Assembly (NCBI GenBank): GCA_030834835.1
Contig: JAUQXD010001434.1
Location: 1 to 6,618, forward strand
Source: Thermoflexales bacterium
Lineage (GTDB): Bacteria > Chloroflexota > Anaerolineae > Fen-1058
Direction of reading: 5' to 3'
Length of the DNA: 6,618 nt
The stretch's first letter is position 1. Every line of letters begins with the position of its first letter. The translations under genes were made by a program, and so were the position numbers. Positions 4,537 to 6,618 of the stretch are shown here, one piece after another. The notes beneath the pieces were generated by a model. That model saw only the letters and a program-made list of their open reading frames with translations, searched no databases and had not been told where the DNA came from.

Positions 4537-6618
4537 CACACCTTCTCGACCTGCGCCAAATTGGTGTGCTGCGGATTACCTTTGGCGAAGGGCGTGGGGT
4601 GATACTTGGTCAGCGTGTTGATACAGCCACGCCGATCCACGCCATTCTCGTCAGGCGTATACCACGCTCCTTGCGGAATGTTGATAACACCCGGTCGGAT
4701 GCGAGGCGTCACTTTCGCCGGCAAGACGACCACGCCCCGATCGTTATACACCTTCACCAGATCGCCGTTCTGAATGCCGCGCGCCCGCGCGTCCAGCACA
4801 TTGATCTCGACCGCCTGCGGGTGCGCTTCGCGCAAGTAATCGACATTATCGAAGGTCGAGTGTGAGCGCTGGACGGCATGCGAGCCGACCAACAGCAGCG
4901 GATATTTCTCCCGCAGCGGATCGCTGACGCCCTCCCATTCCGGGATGTATTTGGGAATGGCCGGAATCTCCTCTGGATCGTTTTGCTTGAACAGATACGG
5001 CGAGAAGATTTCGATCTTGCCAGTCTCGGTCTTCAGCGGGTTCGCGACTGGATCTTTCACGAAACCGGAGAGCCCCACGACTGAACCTTTGCTGGTTACC
5101 TTGTAAACGCCAGCCTGTTTGAAATCTTCATAGGACGGGAAGTCCGGCTGCGCTTCACGGGCCACAGCGACCATCTCGCGCAGCCAGTCTTCGCGCGAAG
5201 TGTGACCCTCGCGGAACTGTTCGCCCAGCCCCAGCCGATCGGCCAACTGTTCGGCGATCCACAACACGTCCTTCGCCTCGAACATCGGCTCGATCAGTTT
5301 GTGGCTGAACACCGCAAAGTTCTCGCGGCCTTCGCCGCCGCCGGTGATCAGGTTGTCTACCTCGAATGAGGTGCAATCGGGCAGCAGAATATCGGCAAAC
5401 TTCGCACTGGGCGTCATCACCACATCGCCGACGAGAATGAACTCCAGTTTGCTGTCGTCTTGCAGTAGCTTGGTCGTGCCATTGACATCAGAGTGTTGAT
5501 TGATGATCGTGTTGCCGGCCCAGTTCAACATGAACTTCATGTTCTGCGTCAGTTGATCGGCGCCCTTGATCCGATCGCGCGGGCCGGACGTCATCTCTTT
5601 CCCGCGCTCGATGAAGTCAGGCCACATGAACACCGAAATCGTGGTCTTGATCGGATTCGTTCCGGCCGGAAAAGATCCCATCTTGATGGACGTTCCAGAA
5701 CTGGCGCGCAACCCGGGACCGCCGCCATGAATGCCGATGTTGCCCGTCATAGCCGCCAGGACCGGCAAGGCGCGTACCGGCTGCTCGCCATAAGCCCGGC
5801 GCTGCCAGCCCAGACCTTGCACCATCCAACAGGGCTTCGTCAGCGCAATCTCGCGGGCCAACTTCACAATCCGATCGGCCGGAATGCCCGTGATCGACGC
5901 GGCCCACTCCGGCGTCTTGGCTTGACCATCGGCCTCGCCCATGATGTAGGCCATCCACGAACTATTCGCCGGAGCGCCTTCCGGCAGATTGGTCTCGTCA
6001 AAGCCTACGGTGTACTTGGCGACAAACTCTTTGTCATACAGGTCTTCTTTGACCATCACATAGGCCATCGCCGCAATCAGCGCGACATCGGTGCCGGGAT
6101 AGATCGGAATCCACTCCGCATCCAGCGCCACCGCCGTATCGGTAAGCCGCGGATCGATCACGATAAACTTCGCGCCGGCCTCTTTGGCTTTGAGATAGTG
6201 ATAGCCATCGCCTTTGCCACCGGCCCGTGTCACCAGCGGATTATCGGCGAACAACACGATGAGCTTGGCGTTGACGCTGTCATCGACGGAGTTGCCGCCC
6301 GTCGCCGTAATATACGGGAGCGCCGCGCCATAACAGGCAGAACTATACGTGCCATAGAAGTTGACGTAGCCGCCAAACATATGCAGCAAGCGCGCCAGCG
6401 GCCCGCTGCCCTTGTAGGTGCTGTCCACCCCGCCTGCGATCTGGCCGGAAGCATACTGATAGTAGAAGGCTTCATTGCCATATTGCTCTTTGATGCGCTT
6501 CATTTGACCGGCGATGGTATCCAGCGCCTCTTCCCACGAGATGCGCTCGAATTTGCCTTCGCCGCGCTTGCCCACGCGCTTCATCGGGTACTTCAAGCGC
6601 TCGGCTGAATACACACGG
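4536..6618 (-). CDS. dmsA: DMSO reductase-type molybdoenzyme, catalytic subunit DmsA (5' end missing)
   Basis: Catalytic subunit of a DmsA/YnfE-type reductase, which reduces DMSO or related S- or N-oxides at a Mo-bis(pyranopterin guanine dinucleotide) centre on the outer face of the membrane. About 693 codons are visible. The open frame continues off the right edge (Arg, then a GTG codon at 6614-6612 that I read as internal Val). E. coli DmsA has about 810 residues, so roughly 110 N-terminal residues are off the window, including the expected Tat signal and the Cys ligands of the proximal FeS cluster. Counting from that GTG, I see RLKYPMKRVG at 6-15, SWEEALDTI at 26-34, YGTYSS at 87-92 whose first Ser (91) is the predicted Mo ligand, IDPRLTDTA at 153-161, TPEWAASITGIPADRI at 234-249, SAKFADILLPDCT at 403-415, and the cofactor-binding C-terminal half ending GNPQHTNLAQVEKV, nearly as in E. 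coli. No frameshift or lost motif is seen. It ends 13 bases before dmsB. The family call is firm; the substrate is not. Confidence 0.95.
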   Translation of the reverse strand, partial: RVYSAERLKYPMKRVGKRGEGKFERISWEEALDTIAGQMKRIKEQYGNEAFYYQYASGQIAGGVDSTYKGSGPLARLLHMFGGYVNFYGTYSSACYGAALPYITATGGNSVDDSVNAKLIVLFADNPLVTRAGGKGDGYHYLKAKEAGAKFIVIDPRLTDTAVALDAEWIPIYPGTDVALIAAMAYVMVKEDLYDKEFVAKYTVGFDETNLPEGAPANSSWMAYIMGEADGQAKTPEWAASITGIPADRIVKLAREIALTKPCWMVQGLGWQRRAYGEQPVRALPVLAAMTGNIGIHGGGPGLRASSGTSIKMGSFPAGTNPIKTTISVFMWPDFIERGKEMTSGPRDRIKGADQLTQNMKFMLNWAGNTIINQHSDVNGTTKLLQDDSKLEFILVGDVVMTPSAKFADILLPDCTSFEVDNLITGGGEGRENFAVFSHKLIEPMFEAKDVLWIAEQLADRLGLGEQFREGHTSREDWLREMVAVAREAQPDFPSYEDFKQAGVYKVTSKGSVVGLSGFVKDPVANPLKTETGKIEIFSPYLFKQNDPEEIPAIPKYIPEWEGVSDPLREKYPLLLVGSHAVQRSHSTFDNVDYLREAHPQAVEINVLDARARGIQNGDLVKVYNDRGVVVLPAKVTPRIRPGVINIPQGAWYTPDENGVDRRGCINTLTKYHPTPFAKGNPQHTNLAQVEKV

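Noticed and set aside
5493..6608. Plus-strand open frame of 371 codons opposite dmsA
   Set aside because: It lies wholly antisense to a dmsA region with unmistakable conserved motifs; its translation is rich in Arg, His and Ile with no recognisable motif, typical of a shadow frame in GC-rich coding DNA.
6612..6614. GTG as the start of dmsA
   Set aside because: The reading frame continues upstream to the window edge, and the text here (RVYSAERLKYP) matches an internal stretch of DmsA, about 110 residues from the usual N-terminus.

Overview
The window carries a single run of six genes, all on the minus strand, so it reads right to left. In transcription order they are: the catalytic subunit of a DMSO reductase-type molybdoenzyme (dmsA, 5' end off the window), its iron-sulfur subunit (dmsB), its membrane anchor (dmsC), a radical SAM enzyme of a family I do not recognise, a TorD/DmsD-family chaperone, and a multi-cluster ferredoxin-like protein whose 3' end runs off at base 1. 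No RNA gene, transposon, CRISPR array or plus-strand gene can be supported.

Layout: 6618-4536 dmsA (partial); 4522-3896 dmsB; 3899-2982 dmsC; a 120-base gap (2862-2981) with a strong GC-rich inverted repeat; 2861-1497 radical SAM protein; 1483-773 torD-like; 776-1 ferredoxin-like protein (partial). Junctions are tight: 13 bases between dmsA and dmsB, an ATGA overlap between dmsB and dmsC, 13 bases between the radical SAM gene and torD, and a GTGA overlap between torD and the ferredoxin gene. The only real gap separates the structural block (dmsABC) from the accessory block.

How the genes work together: from family knowledge, DmsC oxidises membrane quinol, DmsB passes electrons along four [4Fe-4S] clusters, and DmsA reduces an S-oxide or N-oxide at a Mo-bis(pyranopterin) cofactor. 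The TorD-like protein should hold apo-DmsA for cofactor insertion and Tat export. The radical SAM and ferredoxin-like proteins are not part of the classical dmsABC operon. They may serve maturation, electron supply or an associated modification, but the sequence does not say which. The substrate cannot be told from sequence; DMSO, TMAO and other oxides are all possible.

Organism: a bacterium with GC content in the high fifties (judged by eye), respiring anaerobically or facultatively. The Dms subunits resemble the E. coli proteins closely in motif, but the operon content differs from Enterobacteria. The tetranucleotide GATC is strikingly frequent (about 77 by hand count). The gene set would fit Chloroflexota or a similar anaerobe, but this assignment is a weak inference.
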